Part shown: in pieces, positions 7,564 through 16,337 of the stretch | How the letters are laid out: every line of letters starts with the position of its first letter | How positions within the stretch are numbered: position 1 is the first letter of the stretch | Origin: Nocardioides conyzicola | GTDB taxonomy: Bacteria > Actinomycetota > Actinomycetes > Propionibacteriales > Nocardioidaceae | Assembly: GCF_039543825.1 (NCBI RefSeq) | Contig: NZ_BAABKM010000002.1 | Coordinates: forward strand, 1,396,133-1,460,132 | Length of the DNA stretch: 64,000 nt | Direction of reading: 5' to 3' | Notes under the pieces: model-generated | Database searches by the model: none | What the model was told of the DNA's origin: nothing | What the model saw: the letters and a program-made list of their open reading frames with translations, nothing else | Made by a program: the position numbers and the translations under genes

Positions 7564-8946
7564 TCACTGGCCCAGTTCCCAGAGGCTGGCCATCTCCCAG
7601 ACCTCGCGGAACCACCCGGCCGAGACCACGACCGACGCGACCACCAGGGCGCCGCACAGGCCCTCGGCCACCTCGGCCCGGCGCGACCACCACGCCGAGC
7701 GCCAGCCGCGCCCGGTGGCGACGGCACTGATGACCAGGACGACACCGAGCAGCACCGAGGCGATCGTCGTCGCCTGGACGGCGGTCTCGCCCATCAGGCG
7801 GACCAGCACGACCAGGAGCACGAGCCAGCAGCCGAGGCCCGCCGTACGCAGCAGGGCGCCGGCGCCGCGGTGCCGGTAGCTGCGGGCCGCCAGCAGCAAC
7901 GCGGCGCCGGCGAAGCCGACCAGGCAGCGGGCGCCGATCCGGTCCACCCGGAGCGTGGCGGTGCTCAGGAGCAACGGCGCGGACAGCACGGCGAGGACCG
8001 CGATCGCCGCCGTGGCGGCGGTCAGCATCCGGGTGCCGTGGCCGGCCACGGCGGAGACGGCCGAGCTCGGGACGACCGCACGGCCGCGCTTGCCGCCGGT
8101 CCGTTCGCGCGCCGACCAGGCCGTCACGGCGAGGCGTTCGAGGTCGATGAGGTACTGGTCCGGGACGTCGACGACCAGGCCCGGCACGACCCGGGCGGCG
8201 AGGACCGCCAGCATCAGGACCAGCGACCAGGTGAGCCGGGGCGGGGCACCGGCCAGGGTGGACATCCAGGTCAGGCCGAAGAGCAGGGAGCCGGACACGA
8301 TCCACACCTGGAGGGCCTCGTCGGCCTCGCGACCGAGCGACCGGGCGACCGCCGCGGTGAGCGCGGCGACCAGGGCGCAGAGGCCGAGGATCATCGGCAT
8401 CCGCTCGGCGTGGCTGTCCCAGGCGATGGCGAGCGCGGCGGCCGCGGCGAAGGCCGGCGCGGCGATCGCCCGATGGGCGGCGTACCGACCGACCGGGAGC
8501 ACGGCGACCACGCTCGCACCCAGCAGCACCAGGACGGTCGCCAGCCGGAGCTGGTCGGAGGCGGCGATGGCCGCCAGCCACCCGGCCGCGACCGCGCACG
8601 CGGCGGCGAGCACGGCGACCACGGTGACGCCCCACGTCGTACGCCGCCCCGGCGGCCCGGTCTCGGCCGCGCGGGGTCCGCGGCCGGCCACGGGCACGAC
8701 CGCCGAGGTCGCGACCAGAACGTCTCCCGGTCGGATCCCGGCGCGGGCCAGCGGGAGGTCGGGCGGCAGGACGGCACCCATCCGGGTGCACAGGATGGGC
8801 ACGGTCGGGAGCCCGGCCTGGCGGGCATAGACCTCTGCCACGTCGACCGCGGCGGCACCCGCGGGCACGACCAGGTCGAGCACGCCGACCGGTCCGTGCA
8901 CGCTGAGCGCCAGGTCGGCGGTCGCGTTCGTCGTCACGTCGTCCAC
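7564..8946 (-). CDS. Second EccD-like membrane protein with ubiquitin-like N-terminus
   Basis: 460 residues from the GTG at 8946; a GTG at 8937 has the better-spaced AAGG and is an alternative start. Residues 10-80 look like a YukD/ubiquitin domain (SVHGPVGVLDLVVPAG). About ten or eleven membrane helices follow from residue 105, with a cytoplasmic loop around 245-285. The layout matches EccD, but the sequence is clearly different from the EccD at 5308-6657. It is divergent from eccC across a 95-bp gap. It may be a paralogous EccD that pairs with the first, since EccD acts as a dimer in known ESX complexes, or it may take the place of the missing EccE. The family call is good; the specific role is inferred. 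Confidence 0.75.
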   Translation of the reverse strand: MDDVTTNATADLALSVHGPVGVLDLVVPAGAAAVDVAEVYARQAGLPTVPILCTRMGAVLPPDLPLARAGIRPGDVLVATSAVVPVAGRGPRAAETGPPGRRTTWGVTVVAVLAAACAVAAGWLAAIAASDQLRLATVLVLLGASVVAVLPVGRYAAHRAIAAPAFAAAAALAIAWDSHAERMPMILGLCALVAALTAAVARSLGREADEALQVWIVSGSLLFGLTWMSTLAGAPPRLTWSLVLMLAVLAARVVPGLVVDVPDQYLIDLERLAVTAWSARERTGGKRGRAVVPSSAVSAVAGHGTRMLTAATAAIAVLAVLSAPLLLSTATLRVDRIGARCLVGFAGAALLLAARSYRHRGAGALLRTAGLGCWLVLLVVLVRLMGETAVQATTIASVLLGVVLVISAVATGRGWRSAWWSRRAEVAEGLCGALVVASVVVSAGWFREVWEMASLWELGQ

Positions 8947-9041
8947 CTTCCCCCGCGATGGGAGGCGTCAACCACGTCTCAGCGGGGTAGTTCCCACGTG
9001 GACAGGCCCAGATCAGGGCAGGGACTTCGGGGAGGACCGCG
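8947..9041. promoter_or_regulatory. Divergent promoter region, EccD-like/eccC
   Basis: 95 bp between two divergent type VII genes, so both promoters must lie here or inside the genes. A clear ribosome binding site GGGGAGGA at 9029-9036 sits 6 nt before TTG at 9042 and fixes the unusual eccC start. I see no obvious -10/-35 pair or operator. Confidence 0.5.
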
Positions 9042-12000
9042 TTGACGACGACGCTGCGTGGCACGCGCATGGACGAACCGGAGATGCCCACCGGGCAGCT
9101 CGTCCTCCAGCCGCCACCCCAGATCGAGCCCAACGAGGGCGCCAGCGGCGTCCTCATGAACGCCATCCCGATGCTCGGCAGCCTCGGCTCCATCGTGCTC
9201 GTCGCCACGATGGGCAAGGCGAGCGGCGGCCGCGGCCTGATCGCCGCCGGCATGTTCCTCTTCGCCACGGTCGGCTTCATCATCGTGCAGCTCGACCGGC
9301 AGAAGAAGCAGCGTGCCCAGCAGCTGACCGGGTCGCGCACCGAGTACCTCCGTTACCTCGCCAACGTCCGCAAGGTCGCACGCGAGGCCGCCAACCAGCA
9401 GCGCCGCGCGCTCACCTGGCACCACCCCGACCCGTCCGCCCTGCCGTCCCTCGCCGACGAGCGGTCGCGGGTGTGGGAGCACGGCACCTCCGACCCCGGC
9501 TTCCTCCATGTCCGGTACGGCGTGTGCTCGCAGCCGCTGGCGCTCGAGCTGGTCCCGCCCGAGAGCACGCCCATCGACCAGGTCGACCCGGCAGCCGCCT
9601 CCGCACTGCACCGGCTGCTCGTCGTGCACCGGCTGCAGCCGGACCTGCCCGCCTCGATCGACCTGCGCGCCTTCGACCGGGTCGAGGTGTGCGGTCCCGA
9701 GGACCCCGCCCGGTCGCTGGCCCGGTCGCTGATCTGCTCGGCGACCGCCTTCCACTCCCCGGAGCACCTCGTCGTCGCCGTCCTCAGCTCGGAGCAGAAC
9801 CTCGCCCACTGGGACTGGGTGAAGTGGCTCCCCCACGCCCAGAGCACCCGCGAGTCCGACGCCGTCGGTCCGATGCGCATGGTGTCGACCTCCCTGACCG
9901 ACCTGGCCGGGCTGCTGCCCGCCGACCTGGCCGACCGCCCGCGGTTCGGGGCCGACGAGCGGGCGGCGACCCCGCACCTGCTGCTGGTGATCGACGGCGG
10001 CGAGCTGCCGCCCGGCAACCACGTCGTACCCCCTGACGGCCTGCACGGCGTCACCCTCATCGACCTGCCGTCTCGCTGGGACGAGCTCGAGGACGCGACC
10101 CGGCTGCGGATCCAGTTCGACGAGGACCTCGCCGACGACGCCCAGGGACGGCACCCGATCCTCGCGCTGCGGCTGCGAGAGGAGCCGATCCGGGCCCGTG
10201 CCGACTCCTGCCCGACCGCGACGGCCGAGGCGTTCGCGCGCCGGCTGACCCCGCTGCACACCGTGGCCGGAGCCGTGGACGCGTCCGGCGAGATCGCCGG
10301 CCCCACCGACTTCATGGAGCTGCTAGCGCTCGGCGACGTGCACTCCTTCGACCCGACGCGCGCCTGGCGTCCACGCCCCGCCCGCGACCGGCTGCGCGTG
10401 CCGATCGGCCTCGGCGAGGGGGGATCGCTCGTCCACCTCGACATCAAGGAGTCGGCCCAGCAGGGCATGGGCCCGCACGGCCTCGTCATCGGTGCGACGG
10501 GCTCCGGCAAGTCGGAGTTCCTGCGCACCCTCGTGCTCGGCCTCGCGATGACCCACTCCCCCGAGCAGCTCAACATGGTGCTGGTCGACTTCAAGGGCGG
10601 CGCGACGTTCGCGGGGATGACCGACATGCCGCACGTGTCGGCGGTCATCACCAACCTCGAGCAGGAGCTCACCCTCGTCGACCGCATGCAGGACGCGCTG
10701 TCCGGCGAGATGGTGCGGCGCCAGGAGCTGCTGCGCGACGCCGGCAACTTCGCGTCGATCCGCGACTACGAGAAGGCACGCACGTCGGGTGAGGACCTGG
10801 CCCCGATGCCGTCGCTCTTCGTCGTCGTCGACGAGTTCTCCGAGATGCTGTCGGCGAAGCCCGAGTTCATCGACCTGTTCGTCGCGATCGGCCGGCTCGG
10901 CCGCTCGCTCGGGCTGCACCTCCTGCTCGCCTCCCAGCGCCTCGAGGAGGGCCGGCTGCGCGGGCTGGAGTCGCACCTGTCCTACCGGGTCGGCCTCCGC
11001 ACGTTCAGCGCCACCGAGTCCCGTTCGGTGCTCGGCGTGCCCGATGCCTACGAGCTGCCCGCCGACCCGGGCCTCGGCTACCTCAAGCCCGACCCGTCGA
11101 CGATGCTGCGGTTCAAGTCGGCGTACGTGTCCGGTCCGCCGAGCCAGGTCCAGGTCCGGCGCGACGAGGGCGGCCACGTCCGCGGCATCCTGCCCTTCAC
11201 GATCTCGGAGGTGCAGAGCCTCGACCTCCCCGACCCGGCGTCCGAACCGGTCCCCGCTCCGACCCAGGGTGAGAGCGAGTCGCTGTTCGCGATCGCCGTA
11301 CGCCACATGAGCGGTCACGGACCCGCGGCCCACCAGGTCTGGCTGCCGCCGCTCGACGAGCCCGACACTCTCGACGAGCTGATGGCCGACCTCGCCCCCG
11401 ACCCGCAGCTCGGCCTGGTGTCCGGACACTGGCGCGGGCTCGGTGGTCTCGTCGTGCCGCTCGGCACGGTCGACCGCCCGCGCGAGCAGCGCCGCGACAC
11501 CCTGACGATCGACCTCAGCGGTGCCGGCGGACACGCGGCGGTCGTCGGCGGTCCTCGCAGCGGCAAGAGCACCCTGCTCCGCACGATCGTCTCCAGCATC
11601 TCGCTGACGACGACGCCCCAGGAGTCGCAGTTCTTCATCCTCGACTTCGGCGGCGGCACGTTCTCGCCCTTCGCCGGTCTCCCCCACGTCGCCGGTGTCG
11701 GCTCGCGGGCCGAGCCCGACGTCGTACGCCGGATCTTCGCCGAGGTGCAGGGCATCGTCGACCGGCGCGAGGCCTACTTCCGGGCCAACGGCATCGACTC
11801 GATCGAGACCTACCGGTCGCGCCGCGCGGCCGGCCGGGCGGACGACGGGTACGGCGATGTCTTCCTCGTGGTCGACGGCTGGAGCACGCTGCGCGCGGAC
11901 TTCGACGACCTCGAGGCCGAGATCCAGCAACTGGGGACCCGGGGCCTGACCTTCGGCCTGCACGTGGTCGTCGGCGCCGCCCGCTGGGCCGACTTCCGCG

Positions 12001-13019
12001 CTGCGATGCGCGACCTCTTCGGCACCCGGCTGGAGCTGCGCCTGGGCGATCCGATGGACTCCGAGATCGACCGCAAGGTCGCGGCGCTGGTGCCGACCGG
12101 GCGACCCGGTCGCGGCCTGATCCAGGGCAAGCTGCACTTCCTCGCGGCGCTGCCGCGCGTCGACGGGATCGGCGACGCCGACACCCTCGGCGACGGGGTC
12201 GAGAACCTGATCAAGCAGGTGTCCGCCGCCTGGTCCGGCCCGTCCGGGCCCAAGCTGCGGCTGCTGCCCGAGCAGATCTCGCTCGACGAGGTGCGCAGCC
12301 TCGGGGCCGAGATCGCGGGCGCCAAGCAGCTGCTGCTCGGGATCAACGAGAAGGACCTGGGGCCGATCGGCCTCGACGTCGACGCCGAGCCGCACCTGCT
12401 GATCTTCGGCGACGGCCAGTCCGGCAAGAGCAACGTGCTCCGCGCGTACGCGCAGGAGATCATGCGCACCCGCTCGCCGGAGGAGGCGCAGCTGGTGGTC
12501 GTGGACTACCGGCGCTCGCTGCTCGGCGAGGTGCCCGACGACTACCTGCTGAGCTACCTGACCTCCAGCACCCAGGCGCAGCCGGGGCTGCAGGACCTCG
12601 CGACGTACCTCGAGGGCCGGATCCCCGGTCCCGACGTGACGCAGGAGCAGCTGCGCGGCCGGTCGTGGTGGTCGGGCGCGGAGGTCTACGTGCTCATCGA
12701 CGATTACGACCTGGTCGCGACCCAGCAGGGCTCACCGGCGCTGGCCCTGGCCCCGTTGCTCGCCCAGGCGCGCGACGTCGGCCTGCACGTGGTCGTGGCC
12801 CGGCGCTCCGGTGGTGCGTCGCGCGCGCTCTACGAACCCGTCATCCAGTCGCTCCGCGACCTCGCCATGCCCGGCCTGCTGCTCTCCGGCAGCCCGGACG
12901 AGGGCTACCTGATCGGCAACCAGAAGCCGCAGCCCGCTCCCGCCGGCCGTGGCCGGCTGGTGTCGCGCGACCGCGGGGTCGAGGTCGTCCAGATGGCGTG
13001 GTCCGACCCGACGATGTAG
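9042..13019 (+). CDS. eccC: Type VII secretion ATPase EccC
   Basis: 1325 residues in a single chain, unlike the split EccCa/EccCb of ESX-1. The TTG start is supported by GGGGAGGA 6 nt upstream and by the conserved N-terminus (LRGTRMDEPEMPTGQL). Two membrane helices lie at about 38-85, followed by a long linker and three FtsK/SpoIIIE ATPase domains. Walker A motifs are GATGSGKS (484-491), GGPRSGKS (836-843) and GDGQSGKS (1123-1130). Only the first domain has a full Walker B with Asp597-Glu598 (LFVVVDEFSE); the others read VFLVVDGW and VYVLIDDY. EccC is the motor that binds the tails of WXG100 substrates. It is the only ESX gene of this locus on the plus strand and ends 13 bp before the convergent neighbour. 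The assignment is firm. Confidence 0.96.
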   Translation: MTTTLRGTRMDEPEMPTGQLVLQPPPQIEPNEGASGVLMNAIPMLGSLGSIVLVATMGKASGGRGLIAAGMFLFATVGFIIVQLDRQKKQRAQQLTGSRTEYLRYLANVRKVAREAANQQRRALTWHHPDPSALPSLADERSRVWEHGTSDPGFLHVRYGVCSQPLALELVPPESTPIDQVDPAAASALHRLLVVHRLQPDLPASIDLRAFDRVEVCGPEDPARSLARSLICSATAFHSPEHLVVAVLSSEQNLAHWDWVKWLPHAQSTRESDAVGPMRMVSTSLTDLAGLLPADLADRPRFGADERAATPHLLLVIDGGELPPGNHVVPPDGLHGVTLIDLPSRWDELEDATRLRIQFDEDLADDAQGRHPILALRLREEPIRARADSCPTATAEAFARRLTPLHTVAGAVDASGEIAGPTDFMELLALGDVHSFDPTRAWRPRPARDRLRVPIGLGEGGSLVHLDIKESAQQGMGPHGLVIGATGSGKSEFLRTLVLGLAMTHSPEQLNMVLVDFKGGATFAGMTDMPHVSAVITNLEQELTLVDRMQDALSGEMVRRQELLRDAGNFASIRDYEKARTSGEDLAPMPSLFVVVDEFSEMLSAKPEFIDLFVAIGRLGRSLGLHLLLASQRLEEGRLRGLESHLSYRVGLRTFSATESRSVLGVPDAYELPADPGLGYLKPDPSTMLRFKSAYVSGPPSQVQVRRDEGGHVRGILPFTISEVQSLDLPDPASEPVPAPTQGESESLFAIAVRHMSGHGPAAHQVWLPPLDEPDTLDELMADLAPDPQLGLVSGHWRGLGGLVVPLGTVDRPREQRRDTLTIDLSGAGGHAAVVGGPRSGKSTLLRTIVSSISLTTTPQESQFFILDFGGGTFSPFAGLPHVAGVGSRAEPDVVRRIFAEVQGIVDRREAYFRANGIDSIETYRSRRAAGRADDGYGDVFLVVDGWSTLRADFDDLEAEIQQLGTRGLTFGLHVVVGAARWADFRAAMRDLFGTRLELRLGDPMDSEIDRKVAALVPTGRPGRGLIQGKLHFLAALPRVDGIGDADTLGDGVENLIKQVSAAWSGPSGPKLRLLPEQISLDEVRSLGAEIAGAKQLLLGINEKDLGPIGLDVDAEPHLLIFGDGQSGKSNVLRAYAQEIMRTRSPEEAQLVVVDYRRSLLGEVPDDYLLSYLTSSTQAQPGLQDLATYLEGRIPGPDVTQEQLRGRSWWSGAEVYVLIDDYDLVATQQGSPALALAPLLAQARDVGLHVVVARRSGGASRALYEPVIQSLRDLAMPGLLLSGSPDEGYLIGNQKPQPAPAGRGRLVSRDRGVEVVQMAWSDPTM

Positions 13020-13032
13020 CGGGCCGCAGCCC

Positions 13033-13482
13033 TCAGACGTGCGTGTGCTCGCCGGGACCGTTGATCTTGGTGCCGGGCAGGTCCTTCAGGTCGTAGGTGA
13101 CCTCGAAGGTACGGCGGTAGCCGGTGTGGGCGACCCGCCAGCCCTCCGGCGTCCGCACGTAGCGGTCGGAGTAGAAGGCCGCGCCCTCGAGCATGAACTG
13201 GAAGGCCGGGACGATCACCTTGTCCTGGAGGTACCAGCGTGCCGTCGCGGTGTCCCCGTCGACCTCGATCTCGGGGTGGTGCACCTGGTGCATGGTGAGG
13301 AAGCCCTCAGGGAGGTTCTCCTTCATGTAGGAGACCAGCGCGTCCCGGTTGTCGAAGAGCAGGCCGTTGTAGTCGCCCGTCGTGTCGGGGACGAAGCAGT
13401 CGGCGAACTCGTCCCACTGCTTGGTGTCCAGGGTGCGCAGGTAGCGGTACTTCAGCTGGCTGATCGCGGTGATGTCGTCCAC
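13033..13482 (-). CDS. SnoaL/NTF2-fold protein, KstR-site controlled
   Basis: 149 residues from the GTG at 13482 (VDDITAISQLKYRYLRTLD), which is where proteins of this family normally begin. An upstream start near 13554 would bury the operator inside the gene. The body is a typical nuclear-transport-factor-2/SnoaL-like alpha+beta cone (QVHHPEIEVDGDTATARWYLQDK). This fold includes ketosteroid isomerases, dehydratases and non-catalytic binding proteins, so the reaction cannot be named. The GTG directly abuts a near-perfect KstR-like palindrome, which suggests a leaderless or very short-leader transcript repressed by a KstR-type TetR regulator and therefore a role in sterol or related catabolism. 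It converges on the eccC end but is unrelated to secretion. Confidence 0.8.
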   Translation of the reverse strand: MDDITAISQLKYRYLRTLDTKQWDEFADCFVPDTTGDYNGLLFDNRDALVSYMKENLPEGFLTMHQVHHPEIEVDGDTATARWYLQDKVIVPAFQFMLEGAAFYSDRYVRTPEGWRVAHTGYRRTFEVTYDLKDLPGTKINGPGEHTHV

Positions 13483-13506
13483 AAAACTAGAACGTATTCT
13501 AGTTTT
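13483..13506 (-). promoter_or_regulatory. KstR-like operator palindrome
   Basis: Perfect 10-bp arms AAAACTAGAA / TTCTAGTTTT separated by CGTA. The core at 13488-13501 fits the mycobacterial KstR consensus TnnAACnnGTTnnA with one mismatch (TAGAACGTATTCTA). It touches the GTG start at 13482, so binding would block initiation of the NTF2-fold gene. Confidence 0.75.
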
Positions 13507-13656
13507 CCCGACCAGAACAGCCGAACGTTTGACCTGGATGTAACGCAGGGTCAACCTCCCGGCGATGTGAACGATCCAATCTTGTCCTGTCAGGCCGTCC
13601 CATCCACCGGCGGCCGGACGACGAACTGATCACCACACCTGATCCGGGAGGTCCCG

Positions 13657-13830
13657 ATGGACGAGCAGCTCACCCTTGAAACGCCGATCGACCGCGTCGC
13701 AGAGCAGCGTGCGCTGCTGCGGCTGCGCCACTCCGCCGCACTGACCAACCTGATGGTCGAGCGGGAGGACCTGCGCGGCGTGCACGCGCTGGCCGACACC
13801 ATCGACGACGCGATCCGCTGGTCGGCCTGA
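13657..13830 (+). CDS. Small hypothetical protein, 57 residues
   Basis: An open frame from ATG at 13657 to TGA at 13828-13830, with GGGAGG placed 5 nt before the start, which is a strong ribosome binding site. The product (begins MDEQLTLETPIDRV, ends DDAIRWSA) is predicted to be two short helices with mixed charge, no signal peptide and no membrane segment. It lies 174 bp after the divergent operator gene and 93 bp before the next plus-strand gene. I do not recognise the family. The ribosome binding site and codon-position G+C pattern support a real gene. Confidence 0.6.
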   Translation: MDEQLTLETPIDRVAEQRALLRLRHSAALTNLMVEREDLRGVHALADTIDDAIRWSA

Positions 13831-13923
13831 CCCCAGGCGACGCCCCGCCGGGGACCCGCCCGAAAGTGGCGGACCCCGGCGGAGGCCGCACCCGCGGACG
13901 ACCGTCGTCGTTATAGTCGCGGC

Positions 13924-14220
13924 GTGATCTTCAAGCGCGTCGGCGTCGGGAGGCCCTACCCCGACCACGGACTGACGTCTCGTGGGTGGGCCGACGTGCC
14001 GCCGCGCCAGATCCGCCTGGACCTGCTGGTCACGACGAAGGACACGCTCCAGCTCGCCGCCCTCCTCGACGAGGACTCCACCTTCTACGGCGACCTCTTC
14101 GCCCACGTCGTCGAGTGGCAGGGCGAGTACTACCTCGAGGACGGCCTGCACCGCGCGCTCCGCGCGGCGCTCCAGCAGCGCAACATCCTGCACGCGCGCG
14201 TGCACACGATGGAGGGCTGA
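13924..14220 (+). CDS. Conserved actinobacterial protein, ParB/Srx-like pattern
   Basis: 98 residues, single domain. The N-terminus MIFKRVGVGRPYPDHGL and the segment EYYLEDGLHRALRAALQQRN are features I associate with a short actinobacterial family found just upstream of LytR C-terminal-domain proteins. The DGLHR element resembles the DGHHR signature of ParB/sulfiredoxin folds, and the preceding LDLLVTTKDTLQLAALL would fit the N-terminal part of that fold. Some annotations label similar proteins VapB-type antitoxins, but no toxin gene lies next to it. The stop overlaps the next start by one base (TGATG), so the two are translated together. The molecular function is unknown. Confidence 0.7.
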   Translation: MIFKRVGVGRPYPDHGLTSRGWADVPPRQIRLDLLVTTKDTLQLAALLDEDSTFYGDLFAHVVEWQGEYYLEDGLHRALRAALQQRNILHARVHTMEG

Positions 14221-14720
14221 TGACGCAGCCGATGCGGACCGCCCTCACCCTGGTGGCGCTCGGGGTGCTGCTCGTCCTCGCCGCCCTGTGGGGGTGGAAC
14301 GCCGCGATGAAGCCGCTGCCGGCGAAGGTCGACAGCGCCGTCTGCGTCGACACCGACGTGGCCGCGGGCGAGAAGGTCTACCCCCAGCAGGTCACCGTCA
14401 GCGTCTACAACGCCGGCCGCCGCGAGGGCCTGGCCGGGCGCACCATGCAGCTGTTGACGGACGAGGGCTTCGCGAAGGGCAACGCCGGCAACGCGGCGTC
14501 GGCGAAGGTGAGCACGATCGCGATCTGGACGACGACGCCGAAGAACCCCGACGTACGCCTGGTCGCCAGCTACTTCGACCACCCCAAGATCGAGCGCCGG
14601 GACGGTCCCGGCGCCGGGGTCACCGTCATCGTCGGTGACGGGTTCAAGACCCTCGCCAAGGGCGCGGGGGCCGCGCGCGCCGCGAGCGACGCCACCATCT
14701 GCAGCCCGCCGGTGACCTGA
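14220..14720 (+). CDS. LytR C-terminal domain membrane-anchored protein
   Basis: 166 residues from the ATG at 14220 that overlaps the previous stop. One N-terminal membrane anchor (TALTLVALGVLLVLAALWGW, residues 8-27) is followed by an extracytoplasmic LytR_C domain: VTVSVYNAGRREGLAGRTMQ, then the LLTDEGF element and a later VTVIVGDGFKTL strand. The domain occurs at the end of LytR-CpsA-Psr cell-wall ligases and alone in small actinobacterial proteins like this one. A cell-envelope role is likely, but no catalytic LCP domain is present. It probably shares an operon with the 98-residue protein upstream and ends 4 bp before the convergent antiporter gene. Confidence 0.82.
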   Translation: MTQPMRTALTLVALGVLLVLAALWGWNAAMKPLPAKVDSAVCVDTDVAAGEKVYPQQVTVSVYNAGRREGLAGRTMQLLTDEGFAKGNAGNAASAKVSTIAIWTTTPKNPDVRLVASYFDHPKIERRDGPGAGVTVIVGDGFKTLAKGAGAARAASDATICSPPVT

Positions 14721-14724
14721 CCGC

Positions 14725-16236
14725 TCAGCGCGGACGCCGGTCCTTCTCGCCGAGCCACTGCGCGAGCCGACCGTGCTCGCTGATCTGGCGCAGCCGCTCC
14801 TCGGTCTTCTCCCGCAGCTTGCGCGGGGTGACGACGAGCAGGTCGTCGCCGTGCCGGAGCACCGTGCGCTGCTCGGGAATGATCGTCCTCCCGTCGCGGA
14901 TGACCATCGACACCGAGGACCCCTGCGGGAGCCGCAGCTCGCCGACCTCGACGCCGTGCATCCGGGAGACCGGGCTGATCGTCACCTGCAGCAGGTCGGC
15001 CGCGATCCGCTCGAGCGGGGCGGCCTCGACCTCGAGCCCCCGCGGCTCGGAGCGACGGGCCACCTTCAGCACCCGGGCGACCAGGGGCAGCGTGGGTCCG
15101 GTCAGCAGGGTGTAGATGACGACCATGACGAAGACGATGTCGAAGAGCCGCTTCGACTGGTCGATCCCTTCCGCGAGCGGGATGGTCATCAGCACGATCG
15201 GTACGGCGCCGCGCAGCCCGGCCCAGGAGATGAAGCCCAGCTCGCGCCACGGCATCGGCTGCACGATGGAGCTGACCAGCACCGAGAGCGGGCGGGCGAC
15301 GAAGGTCAGGATCAGGCCGGCCAGCACGGCGAGCCCGACGGTCTCCCAGGAGATCCGGCTGGGCGAGAGCAACAGCCCGAGCATCACGAACAGCCCGATC
15401 TGGGCCAGCCAGGCGACACCCTCGGCGAAGGAGCGGGTGGCCGCCCGGTGCGGGAGCTCCATGTTGCCGAGCACCAGCGCCGACACGTAGACGGCGGCGA
15501 ACCCGGACGCGTGGACGGACGTCGCGACGCCGTACGCGAGGAACGTGAGCGAGAGGACGGCCAGCGGGTAGAGACCGGACGACGGGAGCGCCGCGCGACG
15601 CATCACCCACGCACCGCCGAAGCCGGCGGCGAGCCCGATCGCGGTGCCGGCCGCGAGCTCGTAGCCGATGATCCCGAAGAGCGCCAGCGGCCCGTGCTCG
15701 TCGACGGCACCGGACGCGACGAGCGTCACGAGCACGACCGTCGGAGCGTCGTTCAGGCCGGACTCGGCCTCGAGCGAACCGGTGAGCTTCTTGGGCAGCG
15801 GCACGACGCGGAGCACCGAGAACACCGCCGCGGCGTCCGTCGGCGAGGTCACCGCGCCGAGCAGCAGGGCCAGCTCCCACGGGAGGCCGAGGACGAAGTG
15901 GGCGCCGACCGCGACGACCGTCACCGACACCGCGACCCCGATGGTCGCCAGCGAGACGCCGAGCCGGATCGAGGGACGCATCTCGCGCCAGCTGGTGGTG
16001 AGACCACCCTCGGCCAGGATGATCGCGAGCGCCGCGAAGCCCAGGGCGTGCGCGAGCTCGGCGTCCTCGAACTCGATGCCGAGACCCTTCTCCCCGAGGG
16101 CGACGCCCATGAGGAGGTAGATCAGCAGGCTGGGCAGCCCGGCACGCGACGAGAGTCGGACGGCGAGAATCGCCAGGAGCGTGACCGCAGATCCGACGAG
16201 CACGAAGGTGTCGAGCTCGTGGACATTGAAAGACAC
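14725..16236 (-). CDS. CPA1-family cation (K+ or Na+)/proton antiporter with TrkA_C domain
   Basis: 503 residues. About twelve or thirteen membrane helices span residues 8-395 and hold the CPA1 ion-site motifs TSPTDAAAVFSVL and ESGLNDAPTVVL. A cytoplasmic C-terminus follows with a TrkA_C/RCK-C-like domain (about 405-470, VEVGELRLPQGSSVSMVIRDG), the layout of NhaP2/CvrA-type potassium/proton antiporters. The likely role is cation and pH homeostasis at the plasma membrane. It stands alone on the minus strand, converging with the LytR_C gene. Its 5' side faces the KstR-controlled flavoprotein gene across 111 bp, and I see no operator for the antiporter itself. K+ rather than Na+ is suggested only by the TrkA_C domain. 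Confidence 0.9.
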   Translation of the reverse strand: MSFNVHELDTFVLVGSAVTLLAILAVRLSSRAGLPSLLIYLLMGVALGEKGLGIEFEDAELAHALGFAALAIILAEGGLTTSWREMRPSIRLGVSLATIGVAVSVTVVAVGAHFVLGLPWELALLLGAVTSPTDAAAVFSVLRVVPLPKKLTGSLEAESGLNDAPTVVLVTLVASGAVDEHGPLALFGIIGYELAAGTAIGLAAGFGGAWVMRRAALPSSGLYPLAVLSLTFLAYGVATSVHASGFAAVYVSALVLGNMELPHRAATRSFAEGVAWLAQIGLFVMLGLLLSPSRISWETVGLAVLAGLILTFVARPLSVLVSSIVQPMPWRELGFISWAGLRGAVPIVLMTIPLAEGIDQSKRLFDIVFVMVVIYTLLTGPTLPLVARVLKVARRSEPRGLEVEAAPLERIAADLLQVTISPVSRMHGVEVGELRLPQGSSVSMVIRDGRTIIPEQRTVLRHGDDLLVVTPRKLREKTEERLRQISEHGRLAQWLGEKDRRPR

Positions 16237-16323
16237 AGGTCACCTCGGCGTTCGTCGGGGCGGCGGGTACGCAGTCTATCGGCGCGGGACGCGACCTCTT
16301 GGCCTGCCGACCGCGCGTGGAAC

Positions 16324-16337
16324 TGGAACTTGTTCTA
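16324..16337 (+). promoter_or_regulatory. KstR-type operator
   Basis: TGGAACTTGTTCTA fits TnnAACnnGTTnnA at every fixed position, with flanking bases (GAAC-T...A-GATTT) like known sites. It ends 10 nt before the ATG of the flavoprotein gene, so a bound repressor would cover the promoter or start region. No KstR gene is in the window. Confidence 0.8.

Noticed and set aside
13924..14220. Antitoxin of a VapBC-type system
   Set aside because: No PIN-domain toxin gene is adjacent and the protein lacks an obvious DNA-binding N-terminus; the neighbour is a cell-envelope protein.
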